Assembly: GCA_902599955.1 (NCBI GenBank)
Contig: CACKHK010000012.1
Coordinates: forward strand, 1 to 37,740
DNA length: 37,740 bases
Reading direction: 5' to 3'
From: an uncultured Pelagibacteraceae bacterium
GTDB taxonomy: Bacteria; Pseudomonadota; Alphaproteobacteria; Pelagibacterales; Pelagibacteraceae
Within the stretch, counting starts at the first letter, position 1. Each line of letters begins with the position of its first letter. The position numbers and the translations under genes are program-made. The notes below the pieces were generated by a model. It was given only the letters and a program-made list of their open reading frames with translations, searched no databases and was not told where the DNA came from. Below are positions 24,747 through 33,729 of this stretch, in pieces.

Positions 24747-25325
24747 CTATTTTTTTTTCAGACTCAATATGTTGTGTATTGGATTGAATGTTTTGCGATG
24801 AAACCTAGTTATTCCATATTTTCTAATAGCGTTAATATGATCTTTGGTTCCATAACCTGCATTTGAGTCCCATTTGTATTTTTTGAAACTTTCTGACATT
24901 TTGAGTATCAGTTTATCTCTTGATACTTTTGCAACAATTGATGCTGCAGATATCTCTTTTATTTTTTGATCTCCTTTGATTACTGTTTTTGTAATGTAAT
25001 TATTCAAATCTGGGGATTTATTTCCATCAACAAGTACTAAATTTGGTTTAATTTTTAGTTTTTTTATTGCTCTCTCCATAGCTAATAGACTTGCATTTAA
25101 TATATTAAGTCTTTCTATTTCTCTAATTGATGCTGATCCAATAGCCCAAATAGAATTTTTTTTTATATACTTAAATAATTTTTCTCTCTCAATTTTTTTC
25201 AATTTTTTGGAGTCTTTAATTTCTTTTTTATTTATTTTAGGATTAAATATAACTGCTGCCGCATAAACTGGACCAATTAAACTGCCTCTACCAACTTCAT
25301 CAACACCAGCAACAATTTTTTTCAT
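24747..25325 (-). CDS. rnhB: Ribonuclease HII
   Basis: A 192-residue enzyme that cuts at single ribonucleotides in DNA and at RNA-DNA hybrids. AGVDEVGRGSLIGPVYAAAV (about 6-25) has the first two acidic residues; LVDGNKSPD (about 97-105) and ISAASIVAKVSRD (about 124-136) supply the other two; GYGTKDH is also typical. The start ATG overlaps the stop of the 45-residue small ORF upstream (ATGA), indicating translation coupling. rnhB beside ccrM is a common alphaproteobacterial order. Confidence 0.95.
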   Translation of the reverse strand: MKKIVAGVDEVGRGSLIGPVYAAAVIFNPKINKKEIKDSKKLKKIEREKLFKYIKKNSIWAIGSASIREIERLNILNASLLAMERAIKKLKIKPNLVLVDGNKSPDLNNYITKTVIKGDQKIKEISAASIVAKVSRDKLILKMSESFKKYKWDSNAGYGTKDHINAIRKYGITRFHRKTFNPIHNILSLKKK

Positions 25326-25459
25326 TGAACAATAAAAAAATGATACAAAAATATTCCGATTATTAATCCTTTAATGAATGTGATCCACAATAATCCATAA
25401 TTCGAAATATTAAGTTTCTCTTTCCACCAACTTATATATCTTTTATGTATTTCTATCAT
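25322..25459 (-). CDS. 45-residue single-helix membrane protein coupled to rnhB
   Basis: A short reading frame filling the gap between the uracil-DNA glycosylase gene and rnhB. It starts at ATG 25459 (MIEIHKRYISWWKEKLNIS), with an amphipathic, basic and Trp-rich N-terminal half and one hydrophobic helix (about residues 22-43). Its TGA overlaps the rnhB ATG by 4-base ATGA coupling, and its start is 7 bases after the preceding stop. This exact fit, plus the coherent basic-then-hydrophobic pattern, makes it a likely real gene. Function unknown. Confidence 0.62.
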   Translation of the reverse strand: MIEIHKRYISWWKEKLNISNYGLLWITFIKGLIIGIFLYHFFIVQ

Positions 25460-25466
25460 TTTAGAT

Positions 25467-26171
25467 TTAAACAGATATTTTTAATTCATCTATTTTTTTC
25501 CTGATTAATTTTAAATCAGCCCAAGAATATTTTTTTTGATCAGCTTGTCTTAATAAGTAGGCAGGATGAAATGTAATCATTGTTAAATACGTTTTGTTAT
25601 GAATGATTAATTCTTTCCAAACACCTCTTTCTTTTGAAATTTTTATTTTTGAACCAAAAAGCGACTCCATTGCTGTACTACCCATTAGAATTAAAATTTT
25701 AGGATCAATTATCGCGATATGTTGCCTAAGATAATTCGAGTATCTATTTATTTCTGATGGCTCAGGCTTTCTATTATTTGGTGGTCTATAATTTACAACA
25801 TTAGTTATATAAATATTGTTTCTTTTTATCTGAATTGCGTCTAGCATTTTGTTTAATAATATTCCTGCATCTCCTACAAATGGTTTTCCTTGTTCATCTT
25901 CTTTTTGTCCAGGCCCTTCGCCTATAATCATAATTTTACTTTGATTGTTGCCATCAGCAAATACTAACTGCTTAGCATTTTTTTTTAGCTCACAATTATC
26001 TATGTTTTCAATTTCACTTCTTAATTTATCAAGAAGTTTAATTTTTTCTTCTATCTGAGGTTTAGTTTTAAGTCTGTTTATTGGTTTATCACTAAATATA
26101 TATTCAATATCGTTTGAGTTAATCTTTTCAAGGTTTAATATGTCATTTTGATTTTTGAAACTTAAAGTCAT
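25467..26171 (-). CDS. Uracil-DNA glycosylase, family 4-like, with most cluster cysteines missing
   Basis: A 234-residue repair enzyme starting MTLSFKNQND. Motif 1 IIGEGPGQKEDEQGKPFVG and the late HPAYLLRQ are the family 4/5 active-site blocks; YITNVVNYRPPNNRKP and ILILMGSTAMESLFG are the intervening blocks. NCELKKNAKQLVFADG matches the start of the alphaproteobacterial type. Only one cysteine occurs in the whole protein, whereas 4Fe-4S family 4 enzymes use four. ATG 26171 is chosen over the upstream in-frame ATG 26264 because that would lie inside the TPR gene and its extra residues do not look like the family. Confidence 0.85.
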   Translation of the reverse strand: MTLSFKNQNDILNLEKINSNDIEYIFSDKPINRLKTKPQIEEKIKLLDKLRSEIENIDNCELKKNAKQLVFADGNNQSKIMIIGEGPGQKEDEQGKPFVGDAGILLNKMLDAIQIKRNNIYITNVVNYRPPNNRKPEPSEINRYSNYLRQHIAIIDPKILILMGSTAMESLFGSKIKISKERGVWKELIIHNKTYLTMITFHPAYLLRQADQKKYSWADLKLIRKKIDELKISV

Positions 26172-26181
26172 AAGTTTAGGT

Positions 26182-27855
26182 ATGAAAATATTATTAATAA
26201 TTTTATCATTTTTAACACTCCAAACTAGCACATATTCAAGCACAACCGTGGATAAAAAATTCAACCAGAAGTATTTATCTGATTATTTTTCTGCTTTGGT
26301 CTCATCAGGAAATCAAAAAAACGAAGAGGCACTTAAATATTTCAATTCATCAAAATTTTTAATTCAAAAACATGATGATTTTTTAAAAAAATACGTATTT
26401 TCTCTAGTTTTGAATGGGCAAGTAAAAAAAGGGATAGATCAAATAAAGACTTCAAAAAATGATATCAATTCAAATACTTTCGAACTTAACTTACTTTTGT
26501 TAATTGACAGTTTAAAGAAAAAAGATTTCAAGCAAGCTAATAAAAGATTTAAAGAATTTCAGTTTAATAAAGATGATGGAACTTATGAATATGTAATTTA
26601 CAAAATTTTAAAAGACTTTAATTATCTATTTTTAAAAAAAGAGACTATCGAGGATAACAAGTATGGAACATTAAGTTTAATTTCTTCAGCTTTTCAAAAT
26701 TGTTATTTAAATTCTTCAAATACCAGCTCATATTTTGAAAAATTACTAAACAGTTCTGATGGAGATTATTCTAGATACATGTTCTTTTATTTTGCAAATT
26801 TAATTGAAAATAATGATATTGAAAAAGTTATTCAAGTTTCAAAAACGATTGAGCCTATTGGTGACAGCATATTATTGCATCAAATCAAAGACTGGATTAA
26901 TAATGATCAATACAAAAAATTTGAATCCCATTTCTCATGCTATAATGAAAATGATATTCTAGCTGAAATTTTTTATTTGATATCTAATTTATTTTCAACA
27001 CAAAATATATATGATCAGTCAAATTTTTATTTAAGAATTTCTGAGTACTTAAATCCTAAGTTTTATTTTAACCAATCTCTTCTTGCTGAAAACTATTACT
27101 TAAATAAAAATAATGACCAAGCTACCAAAATTTTAGAAAATTTTAAAAAAAAAGATAAATTATATTTTTGGTATAAAACAAAAAAGATAGGAAGAATATT
27201 ATCTGAAGATAATAGTGAGGAAGAGGCTATCAACTATATAAATAAGAATTTTAATTCTATAAAAAAACCTACAGAAAAAATACTTTATGATTATGCAAAT
27301 ATAAATAAAGGTTTTGAAAAGTATGAAATTGCAATCGAATATTACACAGAGTTACTCAAAAATGTTGATCATAGTTCATATGCAATCTCAAGAATTTTAT
27401 ATAGGAGGGGTAGCAGTTATGAACGAACAGGAAATTATGAGAAGGCTGACAGAGATTTAATTACAAGTTTAAAAATGTATCCAAATGAACCATACACATT
27501 AAATTATCTAGCTTATAGCTGGTTAGAAAGAAATTATAAAATAGATCAAGCGATAGATATGATACAAAAAGCACATAAACAAAAAGAAAATGATCCATAT
27601 ATCACCGACTCTGTTGGATGGGGATTTTATTTAATTGGTGATTATATCAATGCTGAAAAATATCTTAAAAAAGCATTGCAATTAATGCCAGATGATCCAA
27701 TTGTTAATGATCATTATGGTGATGTCCTTTGGAAATTAGACAGAAAATTACAAGCAAAATATTATTGGCAAGCAGTTTTAGGACTTGAAGAGACAGAAGA
27801 TGAAATGAAATCGAAAGTAAAATCGAAATTATTAGAAGGTTTAGAAAAATCATAA
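26182..27855 (+). CDS. Exported tetratricopeptide-repeat protein
   Basis: A 557-residue protein with a signal peptide (MKILLIILSFLTLQTSTYSS) and helical repeats along its length. Clear TPR units lie in the last third, e.g. GNYEKADRDLITSLKMYPNE and GDYINAEKYLKKALQLMPDD, with YGDVLWKLDRKLQAKYYW at the end. TPR proteins with this layout are scaffolds, often for outer-membrane or envelope complexes. Such a gene before ispE is common in alphaproteobacteria. ATG 26182 is chosen because it places the signal peptide at the N terminus; an in-frame ATG at 26155 would overlap the divergent glycosylase gene. ispE follows after 3 bases. Confidence 0.82.
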   Translation: MKILLIILSFLTLQTSTYSSTTVDKKFNQKYLSDYFSALVSSGNQKNEEALKYFNSSKFLIQKHDDFLKKYVFSLVLNGQVKKGIDQIKTSKNDINSNTFELNLLLLIDSLKKKDFKQANKRFKEFQFNKDDGTYEYVIYKILKDFNYLFLKKETIEDNKYGTLSLISSAFQNCYLNSSNTSSYFEKLLNSSDGDYSRYMFFYFANLIENNDIEKVIQVSKTIEPIGDSILLHQIKDWINNDQYKKFESHFSCYNENDILAEIFYLISNLFSTQNIYDQSNFYLRISEYLNPKFYFNQSLLAENYYLNKNNDQATKILENFKKKDKLYFWYKTKKIGRILSEDNSEEEAINYINKNFNSIKKPTEKILYDYANINKGFEKYEIAIEYYTELLKNVDHSSYAISRILYRRGSSYERTGNYEKADRDLITSLKMYPNEPYTLNYLAYSWLERNYKIDQAIDMIQKAHKQKENDPYITDSVGWGFYLIGDYINAEKYLKKALQLMPDDPIVNDHYGDVLWKLDRKLQAKYYWQAVLGLEETEDEMKSKVKSKLLEGLEKS

Positions 27856-27858
27856 TTA

Positions 27859-28707
27859 ATGAAATTTGAAAAGATTAAATCACATGCAAAAATTAATTTA
27901 TCTCTAAATGTTCTAGGAAAAAAAAAATCTAAACTTCATAACTTAGAAACTCTAGTTGGTTTTTTAGACTTACATGATGATATTTATATTAAGAAAACAA
28001 ATAAAAAAAACCATATAATAAAATTTACTGGAAATTTTTCTAATAAAATTCCAAAAAAAAATACTATCAGTAATTTATTAAAAATTTTAGATAAAGCAAA
28101 AAAACTAAAAAATCAAAAATATCTTATTTCAATTAAAAAAAATATACCTCAAGAAGCAGGGTTAGGAGGTGGGTCAATGAATGCGGCTTCTTTAATAAAT
28201 TATTTGATTAAAAAAAATATAATTTTATTGACAATGAAGGAGAAACAAAATTTATGTTCAAAAATTGGTTCAGATGTTATTTTAGGCATAGATCAAAAAA
28301 ATCTTGTATTAGCTTATAAAAATAAAATAAAAAAAATCAAAAAAAACCTTAAAATTTTTACTTTGTTGATTAAACCCAATTTTGGTTGTTCTACAAAAAA
28401 TATATATGCTCAAGTTAGGAACTTTTCGAAACCACAATTTTTTAAAATTAAATCGAAAAATATTAATTTCAATACACTTTCAAAGATGAAAAATGATTTA
28501 GAGGTCATATCTTTCAAATTGTATCCAAGACTAAGGAAACTTAGACAATTTTTTTTGAACATAGATAAAAATTCTTATGTCAGAATGACAGGATCAGGCT
28601 CAACAATTGTGGGATACTTTATGTCCAAAAAAGCCGCACTAAATGCAAAGAAATTATTGAAAAAAAAATATAAAAACTATTGGTGTAATTTATCTAAAAC
28701 TATATAA
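27859..28707 (+). CDS. ispE: 4-diphosphocytidyl-2-C-methyl-D-erythritol kinase
   Basis: A 282-residue GHMP kinase of the MEP isoprenoid pathway, phosphorylating CDP-methylerythritol. AHAKINLSLNVLGKK-like start (SHAKINLSLNVLGKK, about 8-22), the ATP-binding PQEAGLGGGSMNAASL (about 97-112) and the late VRMTGSGSTIVGYF (about 236-249) are the three family motifs. It is very rich in Lys. Together with ispH (10090-11040), it gives two MEP genes in the window. It is followed by tRNA-Gln after 32 bases with a run of nine T (28711-28719). Confidence 0.93.
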   Translation: MKFEKIKSHAKINLSLNVLGKKKSKLHNLETLVGFLDLHDDIYIKKTNKKNHIIKFTGNFSNKIPKKNTISNLLKILDKAKKLKNQKYLISIKKNIPQEAGLGGGSMNAASLINYLIKKNIILLTMKEKQNLCSKIGSDVILGIDQKNLVLAYKNKIKKIKKNLKIFTLLIKPNFGCSTKNIYAQVRNFSKPQFFKIKSKNINFNTLSKMKNDLEVISFKLYPRLRKLRQFFLNIDKNSYVRMTGSGSTIVGYFMSKKAALNAKKLLKKKYKNYWCNLSKTI

Positions 28708-28739
28708 AGCTTTTTTTTTGTGATATATGAAATTAATTT

Positions 28740-28814
28740 TGGGGTGTAGCCAAGTGGTAAGGCAGCGGTTTTTGGTACCGCCATTCCTAGGTTCGAATCC
28801 TAGCACCCCAGCCA
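28740..28814 (+). tRNA. tRNA-Gln (anticodon TTG)
   Basis: A full cloverleaf: acceptor stem TGGGGTG/CACCCCA (7 bp), D arm GCC...GGC, anticodon stem GCGGT/ACCGC with loop TTTTGGT giving anticodon TTG (28773-28775 region), and T stem CTAGG/CCTAG with TTCGAAT loop. Discriminator G and the CCA end (28812-28814) are encoded. It reads the CAA glutamine codon. The next gene starts 3 bases later. Confidence 0.97.
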
Positions 28815-28817
28815 AAT

Positions 28818-30092
28818 ATGTATAATTTTTTAAAAAAAATTTTTAAAAGCAACAAAAAACCTGCTCAAAGAGAAAGATCTTTTTTAAAAGTTTATAGTAA
28901 TACAGAAGTTTCTAAAATTTTTGACTCTGTATCAAATTTTAACGAAAAAAGTGAGATAAGATATGTAGGTGGATGCGTTAGAAAAATATTAAATCAAGAA
29001 GAAGTAGATGATATAGATTTATCAGTAAATTTAAATCCAAATGAAGTTAAAGAATGTTTGCAATCAAATAATATTAAATTCTTTGAAACTGGTATAGATC
29101 ACGGAACTATTACTGCTAATTTAGGTAAGAAAAATTTTGAGATTACATCTTTGAGAGAGGATGTAGATACTGATGGAAGACATGCAAAAGTTAAATATAC
29201 TAAGGATTGGCTAAAAGACTCATCAAGAAGAGATTTTACCTTTAATTCTATTTATGCAGATAAAGAGGGTAATTTGTTTGATCCAAACGGTGGAGCTAAA
29301 CATTTAGAAGAGGGCAGGGTTATATTTATTGGAGACCCAAATAAAAGAATTCAAGAAGATTACTTAAGAATTTTAAGATATATCAGATTTTTTCTTAATT
29401 ATAGCAAAGTATCTCATAATTTATCAGTACAAAAATCAATCAAGCAAAATATTGCTGGTATTGTCAATCTTTCAAAGGAAAGATTAATTAGTGAATTAAA
29501 AAAAATTATTTTATCAAAAAATATTCTAAAAATATCTGAGGATCCTTTTTCTTCGGAAATTTTAAAAACTATTTTTCCTCAACTCGTAAATTTAAATTGT
29601 TTAGCTAAATTAAATGATTATTCAAAAAGATTATTTAACAAAAAATCGTTTATTTTTTTGATTTCTTATTTAATAATTGATGATTCCGATAATGCAAATT
29701 ACTTTTTATTTAAATATAATCTTTCTAACGAAAACAAAAAAAGAATAAAATTTCTAATTGATAACTATTACCTTTTCTCAGAAAAAGATTATTTTAGTAA
29801 GAAAAATCTTCAACGAATTTATTATTTTAATGATAAATCTTATGTTATCGATTTATTAGATTTAAAAATTTTCAATTCTAAACTGGTTTCAAAAAAACTT
29901 ATTGATTTAAAAAAATATTTTGAAAAATTTGAAAAACCTATTTTTCCTTTAAAATCTAGAGATTTACTTGACAAATATAAAGTTAAGGAGGGTAAAGATT
30001 TTGGACAAAAAATTAAGTTGCTTGAGAATATTTGGTTAAATAACAGCTTTAAATTGAGTAAAAAAGAAATCGATAATGTTTTTAGTAATTAG
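28818..30092 (+). CDS. CCA-adding enzyme / poly(A) polymerase family nucleotidyltransferase
   Basis: A 424-residue class II nucleotidyltransferase. [11 protein letters not shown] (about 49-59) and the metal-binding [11 protein letters not shown] (about 66-76) form the catalytic site; [14 protein letters not shown] (about 135-148) and [21 protein letters not shown] (GDP plus EDxLRxLR, about 172-192) are the nucleotide-choosing motifs. It either repairs or adds the CCA end of tRNAs or makes poly(A) tails; sequence alone cannot separate these well. ATG 28818 is 3 bases after the tRNA-Gln CCA end, with no room for a normal ribosome binding site. No other Met precedes the catalytic motif. Its 3' end overlaps greA by 4 bases. 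Confidence 0.88.
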   Translation: MYNFLKKIFKSNKKPAQRERSFLKVYSNTEVSKIFDSVSNFNEKSEIRYVGGCVRKILNQEEVDDIDLSVNLNPNEVKECLQSNNIKFFETGIDHGTITANLGKKNFEITSLREDVDTDGRHAKVKYTKDWLKDSSRRDFTFNSIYADKEGNLFDPNGGAKHLEEGRVIFIGDPNKRIQEDYLRILRYIRFFLNYSKVSHNLSVQKSIKQNIAGIVNLSKERLISELKKIILSKNILKISEDPFSSEILKTIFPQLVNLNCLAKLNDYSKRLFNKKSFIFLISYLIIDDSDNANYFLFKYNLSNENKKRIKFLIDNYYLFSEKDYFSKKNLQRIYYFNDKSYVIDLLDLKIFNSKLVSKKLIDLKKYFEKFEKPIFPLKSRDLLDKYKVKEGKDFGQKIKLLENIWLNNSFKLSKKEIDNVFSN

Positions 30093-30565
30093 ATATACTT
30101 TACGTCTTTTATTTCAAAATTTTTAACTCCAGCAGGAGTTTTAATTTCAACTAAATCCCCTTTATTTTTTCCTATAAGGCCCATACCAATTGGTGACTTA
30201 AAATATATTAGTTTCTCTTTGAGGTCAGCCTCATCTTTCCCAACAATTTTGTATTTAACATTTTCCTCTGTATCCAAGTTTTGAAGTAGAATTGTTGAAC
30301 CAAATATTACCTTTCCATCATTATCTAATTTAGAAACATCAATCACATTTGCTCTAGCTATAATATCTTCAACTTCTTGAATTCTGCCTTCATTATGTGA
30401 TTGTTGTTCTTTCGCTGCATGATACTCAGCATTTTCTTTTAGGTCACCATGGGACCTTGCTTCAGCTATTGCAGCCACTATCTCAGGTCTTTTTTTTTCT
30501 TTTAAAAAAATTAATTCCTCTTTTAATTTTTCTAATCCTCTAACTGTAATTGGTTCTTTTTCCAT
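30089..30565 (-). CDS. greA: Transcription elongation factor GreA
   Basis: A 158-residue factor that rescues backtracked RNA polymerase by promoting transcript cleavage. N-terminal coiled coil (about 1-75) with the family block [20 protein letters not shown] (about 31-50), whose Asp and Glu at the hairpin tip enter the polymerase channel. C-terminal FKBP-like domain with [21 protein letters not shown] (split across about 125-145). Length matches the family exactly. It is 3 bases downstream of hemF on the same strand. Confidence 0.97.
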   Translation of the reverse strand: MEKEPITVRGLEKLKEELIFLKEKKRPEIVAAIAEARSHGDLKENAEYHAAKEQQSHNEGRIQEVEDIIARANVIDVSKLDNDGKVIFGSTILLQNLDTEENVKYKIVGKDEADLKEKLIYFKSPIGMGLIGKNKGDLVEIKTPAGVKNFEIKDVKYI

Positions 30566-30568
30566 ATT

Positions 30569-31396
30569 TTATCTCCATTTAGCAATAGGTGGGAGCGACA
30601 TTAAAATAGCCTCAACATTACCATTAGTTTGTAAACCAAATTTGGTACCTCTATCATAAAGTAAGTTAAATTCAACGTATCGACCTCTTTTTTCCAATTG
30701 AATTTCTTTTTGTTTTTTTGACCATTTTTTTTTATATTTTTTTAATATTATCTCTCTAAATATATTTTTAAAACTTATACCAACTTCTCTGACAAAACTA
30801 AAATCCTTTTCCCAATTATCTTTTTTATAATCAAAAAAAATACCTCCTATTCCTCTTGGCTCTTTTCTATGAGGTAAGTAAAAATATTCATCACAACATT
30901 TTTTATATTTTTTGTAATAGTTTTTATTATGTTTATCACATGAAACTTTTAACTCTTTGTGAAACCATTTTTCTAAACTTTTATCTTTTAGACAAGGCGT
31001 GACATCCATTCCCCCACCAAACCATCCATGTGAAGTGTAAATATATCTGGTGTTAAAATGCATGGCTGGAACATGAGGGTTTTGCATATGCATTACTATT
31101 GATATGCCTGATGCCCAAAATCTGGGGTTCTTATCACCACCAGGCATTCTGCTTCTAAATTTTTTTGAAAATCTTCCGTAAACTTCTGAAAAATTCACTC
31201 CAACTTTTTCAAAAATTTTTCCATTTTCTAATATTCTAAATTGACCTCCACCTTCATTAGATTTTTTCCCTCGTTCCCAATTATTAATTTTAAAAATATT
31301 TTTTTTACCCTCTAATTCCTCTATTTCTTGGCAAATCACCTCTTGTAAAGTTTTAAACCAATTTCTAGCTAATTTTTTTTTTATTGATTCGTCCAT
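30569..31396 (-). CDS. hemF: Oxygen-dependent coproporphyrinogen III oxidase
   Basis: A 275-residue enzyme making protoporphyrinogen IX from coproporphyrinogen III with oxygen, in heme synthesis. NEGGGQFRILENGKIFEKVG (about 47-66), HMQNPHVPAMHFNTRY (about 107-122), and WFGGGMDVTPC (about 129-139) are strong HemF blocks; RGIGGIFFDY and FNLLYDRGTKFGLQTNGNVE close the family pattern. Use of the oxygen-requiring form fits the aerobic oxidase genes here. It overlaps the trmL end by 16 bases and is followed by greA. Confidence 0.97.
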   Translation of the reverse strand: MDESIKKKLARNWFKTLQEVICQEIEELEGKKNIFKINNWERGKKSNEGGGQFRILENGKIFEKVGVNFSEVYGRFSKKFRSRMPGGDKNPRFWASGISIVMHMQNPHVPAMHFNTRYIYTSHGWFGGGMDVTPCLKDKSLEKWFHKELKVSCDKHNKNYYKKYKKCCDEYFYLPHRKEPRGIGGIFFDYKKDNWEKDFSFVREVGISFKNIFREIILKKYKKKWSKKQKEIQLEKRGRYVEFNLLYDRGTKFGLQTNGNVEAILMSLPPIAKWR

Positions 31397-31866
31397 AAAT
31401 AATTAGTTTGTCTTATATTTTCAGAAAGAATAATTGCAACTGATGAAGCTAAATTTAGAGACCTTTTTTTCTCAATCATTGGTATTTTTATTCTATGTTT
31501 CACTATTTTATGAACCTGTTGAGGAACACCAGAGCTTTCTCTTCCAAATAAAAGTGTATCACCATTTTTAAACTTAAAGTCTATATATGACTTACTTGCT
31601 TTAGTGGTCATTAATATTACTCTGTCTTTTTTCTTTGCATTAAAAAAATCTTCTGAGCTATTATAGGTTTTGATCATACTCTCATCTAAGTAATCCATGA
31701 CCACTCTTTTGAAACGTTTATCGCTGAGTAGGAACCCGCAAGGTTCAATTATCTCCAGTAATGCGCCTAAGCAAGAGCAGGTCCTAGCTATTGCTGCTGT
31801 ATTTTGAGGTATATCAGGCTCGTAAAGTGCTATTTTTGGCCTGTAATTATTTGTTTTGTGTGTCAT
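31381..31866 (-). CDS. trmL: tRNA (cytidine/uridine-2'-O)-methyltransferase TrmL, SPOUT family
   Basis: A 161-residue enzyme that 2'-O-methylates the wobble base 34 of leucine tRNAs. KIALYEPDIPQNTAAIARTC near the start, TLLFGRESSGVPQQV in the middle, and IPMIEKKRSLNLASSVAIIL near the end are the SPOUT/TrmL motifs. ATG 31866 gives the usual N terminus; an in-frame ATG at 31908 would add 14 residues and bring the start within 26 bases of petA. Divergent from petA. Confidence 0.88.
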   Translation of the reverse strand: MTHKTNNYRPKIALYEPDIPQNTAAIARTCSCLGALLEIIEPCGFLLSDKRFKRVVMDYLDESMIKTYNSSEDFFNAKKKDRVILMTTKASKSYIDFKFKNGDTLLFGRESSGVPQQVHKIVKHRIKIPMIEKKRSLNLASSVAIILSENIRQTNYLWTNQ

Positions 31867-31934
31867 TCTTGCTATGGAAAAAATATCTTTTTCTTCATAT
31901 GAAATCATATATTAAGAAAAAATTAAAATAATAA

Positions 31935-32453
31935 ATGTCTGATTCAGATAAAAAAAAACCAAATAGAAGAGATTTTATATTAACAGCAACAACGGCCGCA
32001 GGGGCTGTTGGAGTAGGTGCAGCGGTTTGGCCACTAGTCGATCAAATGAACCCTGATGCCTCAGTCAAGGCACTTGCAAGTACAGAGGTAGATATTAGTT
32101 CAGTTCAGCCCGGACAATCAATAACTGTTATATGGAGAGGTAAACCTGTTTTCATTAAACGAAGAACGCAGGATGAAATTGATAGTGCAAGAGCAGTTGA
32201 TTTAAGTGAATTAAAACATCCAGAAAAAGATGAAGACAGAGCTAAAAATCCAGAATGGCTTGTAATGTTAGGAGTCTGCACTCATCTTGGTTGTGTTCCT
32301 TTAACTGATAAAGGTGATTACAATGCATGGTTTTGTCCATGTCATGGTTCTCACTATGATACATCAGGTAGAATTAGAAAAGGTCCAGCTCCAACAAATA
32401 TGGAAGTTCCAAAATATGAATTTGTAAATAGCAACACTATAAAAATAGGATAA
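31935..32453 (+). CDS. petA: Ubiquinol-cytochrome c reductase Rieske iron-sulfur subunit
   Basis: A 172-residue subunit of the bc1 complex that takes the first electron from ubiquinol. The N terminus [17 protein letters not shown] has a twin-arginine signal that also acts as a membrane anchor. The 2Fe-2S ligands are Cys115 and His117 in CTHLGC and Cys134 and His137 in CPCHGSH, with Cys120 and Cys136 forming the disulfide. First gene of petABC; petB follows after 7 bases. No good ribosome binding site is seen before ATG 31935. Confidence 0.97.
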   Translation: MSDSDKKKPNRRDFILTATTAAGAVGVGAAVWPLVDQMNPDASVKALASTEVDISSVQPGQSITVIWRGKPVFIKRRTQDEIDSARAVDLSELKHPEKDEDRAKNPEWLVMLGVCTHLGCVPLTDKGDYNAWFCPCHGSHYDTSGRIRKGPAPTNMEVPKYEFVNSNTIKIG

Positions 32454-32460
32454 AAAATAA

Positions 32461-33729
32461 ATGAGCGATCAAGAATACACACCTAAATCAAAAGTTGGAA
32501 AATGGTTTAATGATAGACTTCCATTGCTAACACTAGCAAACCATTTGACTGATTACCCAACGCCAAAAAATTTAAATTACTGGTGGACTTTTGGAGGAAT
32601 TTTAACTTTTTGTTTAATAACTCAAATTATTACAGGAATTATTTTAGGAATGCATTATGTGGCACACGCTGATTTAGCATTTCAAAGTGTTGAACATATA
32701 ATGAGAAATGTAAATTATGGTTGGTTAATTAGATATGTTCATGCAAATGGTGCTTCAATGTTTTTTTTAGCTGTTTATATTCATATCTTTAGATCTTTAT
32801 ATTATGGATCGTATAAATCACCAAGAGAAGTTATTTGGATTATTGGTATGTTGATTTATTTTTTAATGATGGCTACTGCTTTTATGGGATATGTTCTACC
32901 ATGGGGACAAATGAGTTTTTGGGGTGCAACTGTAATCACAAATTTATTTAGTGCAATTCCTTTGATTGGAGATAGTATAACAACATGGTTATGGGGTGGC
33001 TATTCAGTTGACAATCCAACTCTAACAAGATTTTTTAGCTTGCATTATCTCTTTCCTTTTTTAATTTTAGGATTGGTTGTTCTACATATTTGGGCACTGC
33101 ATGTACCTGGAAATAATAATCCTATTGGTATAGATATAAAAAAACCATCAAAAGACACGGTTCCATTCCACCCGTATATTGTAATTAAAGATTTATTTGC
33201 ACTTTTAATATTTTTAATAATTTTTGCTTTTTTTGTATTCTTTTCACCAAATATATTAGGACATGCGGATAATTATATTGAGGCTAACCCATTAGTTACT
33301 CCAGCTCACATTGTTCCTGAGTGGTATCTATTACCTTTTTACGCGATACTAAGATCAGTACCTGATAAATTGTTGGGAGTTATTGCAATGTTTGCTGCAA
33401 TATTTGTTTTAGTTATTCTTCCTTGGTTAGATACCTCTAAAGTAAGGTCAACTGTCTTTAGACCGGTATATAAACAGTTTTACTGGTTTTTAGTTGCAGA
33501 TGTTCTTATACTTGGTTACGTAGGAGCAATGCCAGCAGAGGGTTTATATTTATTAATAGCAAGAGTTGCGACAGCTTATTACTTTGCTCATTTCTTAATA
33601 ATACTTCCATTTTTAGGAATGAAGGAAAAAACAACACCGTTACCACTCAGTATAACAGAGCCTGTACTAGGAGGGTCAGCTGATATGGCAATGGCCAGAA
33701 ACAATACAGATTTTAAAGAGAAACTGTGA
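32461..33729 (+). CDS. petB: Cytochrome b of the bc1 complex
   Basis: A 422-residue membrane subunit with eight expected helices. Heme ligands are His94 and His108 in the second helix and His195 and His209 in the fourth, each pair 14 residues apart. The Qo-site motif PEWY is at 286-289 ([17 protein letters not shown]). WWTFGG (about 41-46) and the [15 protein letters not shown] segment (about 145-159) are also standard. It is the separate cytochrome b, not the fused b-c1 form. Its TGA overlaps the GTG start of petC. Confidence 0.98.
   Translation: MSDQEYTPKSKVGKWFNDRLPLLTLANHLTDYPTPKNLNYWWTFGGILTFCLITQIITGIILGMHYVAHADLAFQSVEHIMRNVNYGWLIRYVHANGASMFFLAVYIHIFRSLYYGSYKSPREVIWIIGMLIYFLMMATAFMGYVLPWGQMSFWGATVITNLFSAIPLIGDSITTWLWGGYSVDNPTLTRFFSLHYLFPFLILGLVVLHIWALHVPGNNNPIGIDIKKPSKDTVPFHPYIVIKDLFALLIFLIIFAFFVFFSPNILGHADNYIEANPLVTPAHIVPEWYLLPFYAILRSVPDKLLGVIAMFAAIFVLVILPWLDTSKVRSTVFRPVYKQFYWFLVADVLILGYVGAMPAEGLYLLIARVATAYYFAHFLIILPFLGMKEKTTPLPLSITEPVLGGSADMAMARNNTDFKEKL

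Noticed and set aside
28711..28719. Run of nine T after ispE as an intrinsic terminator
   Set aside because: No stable GC stem precedes it; only the short AAAGCTTT palindrome. Such T runs are common by chance in this A+T-rich DNA.
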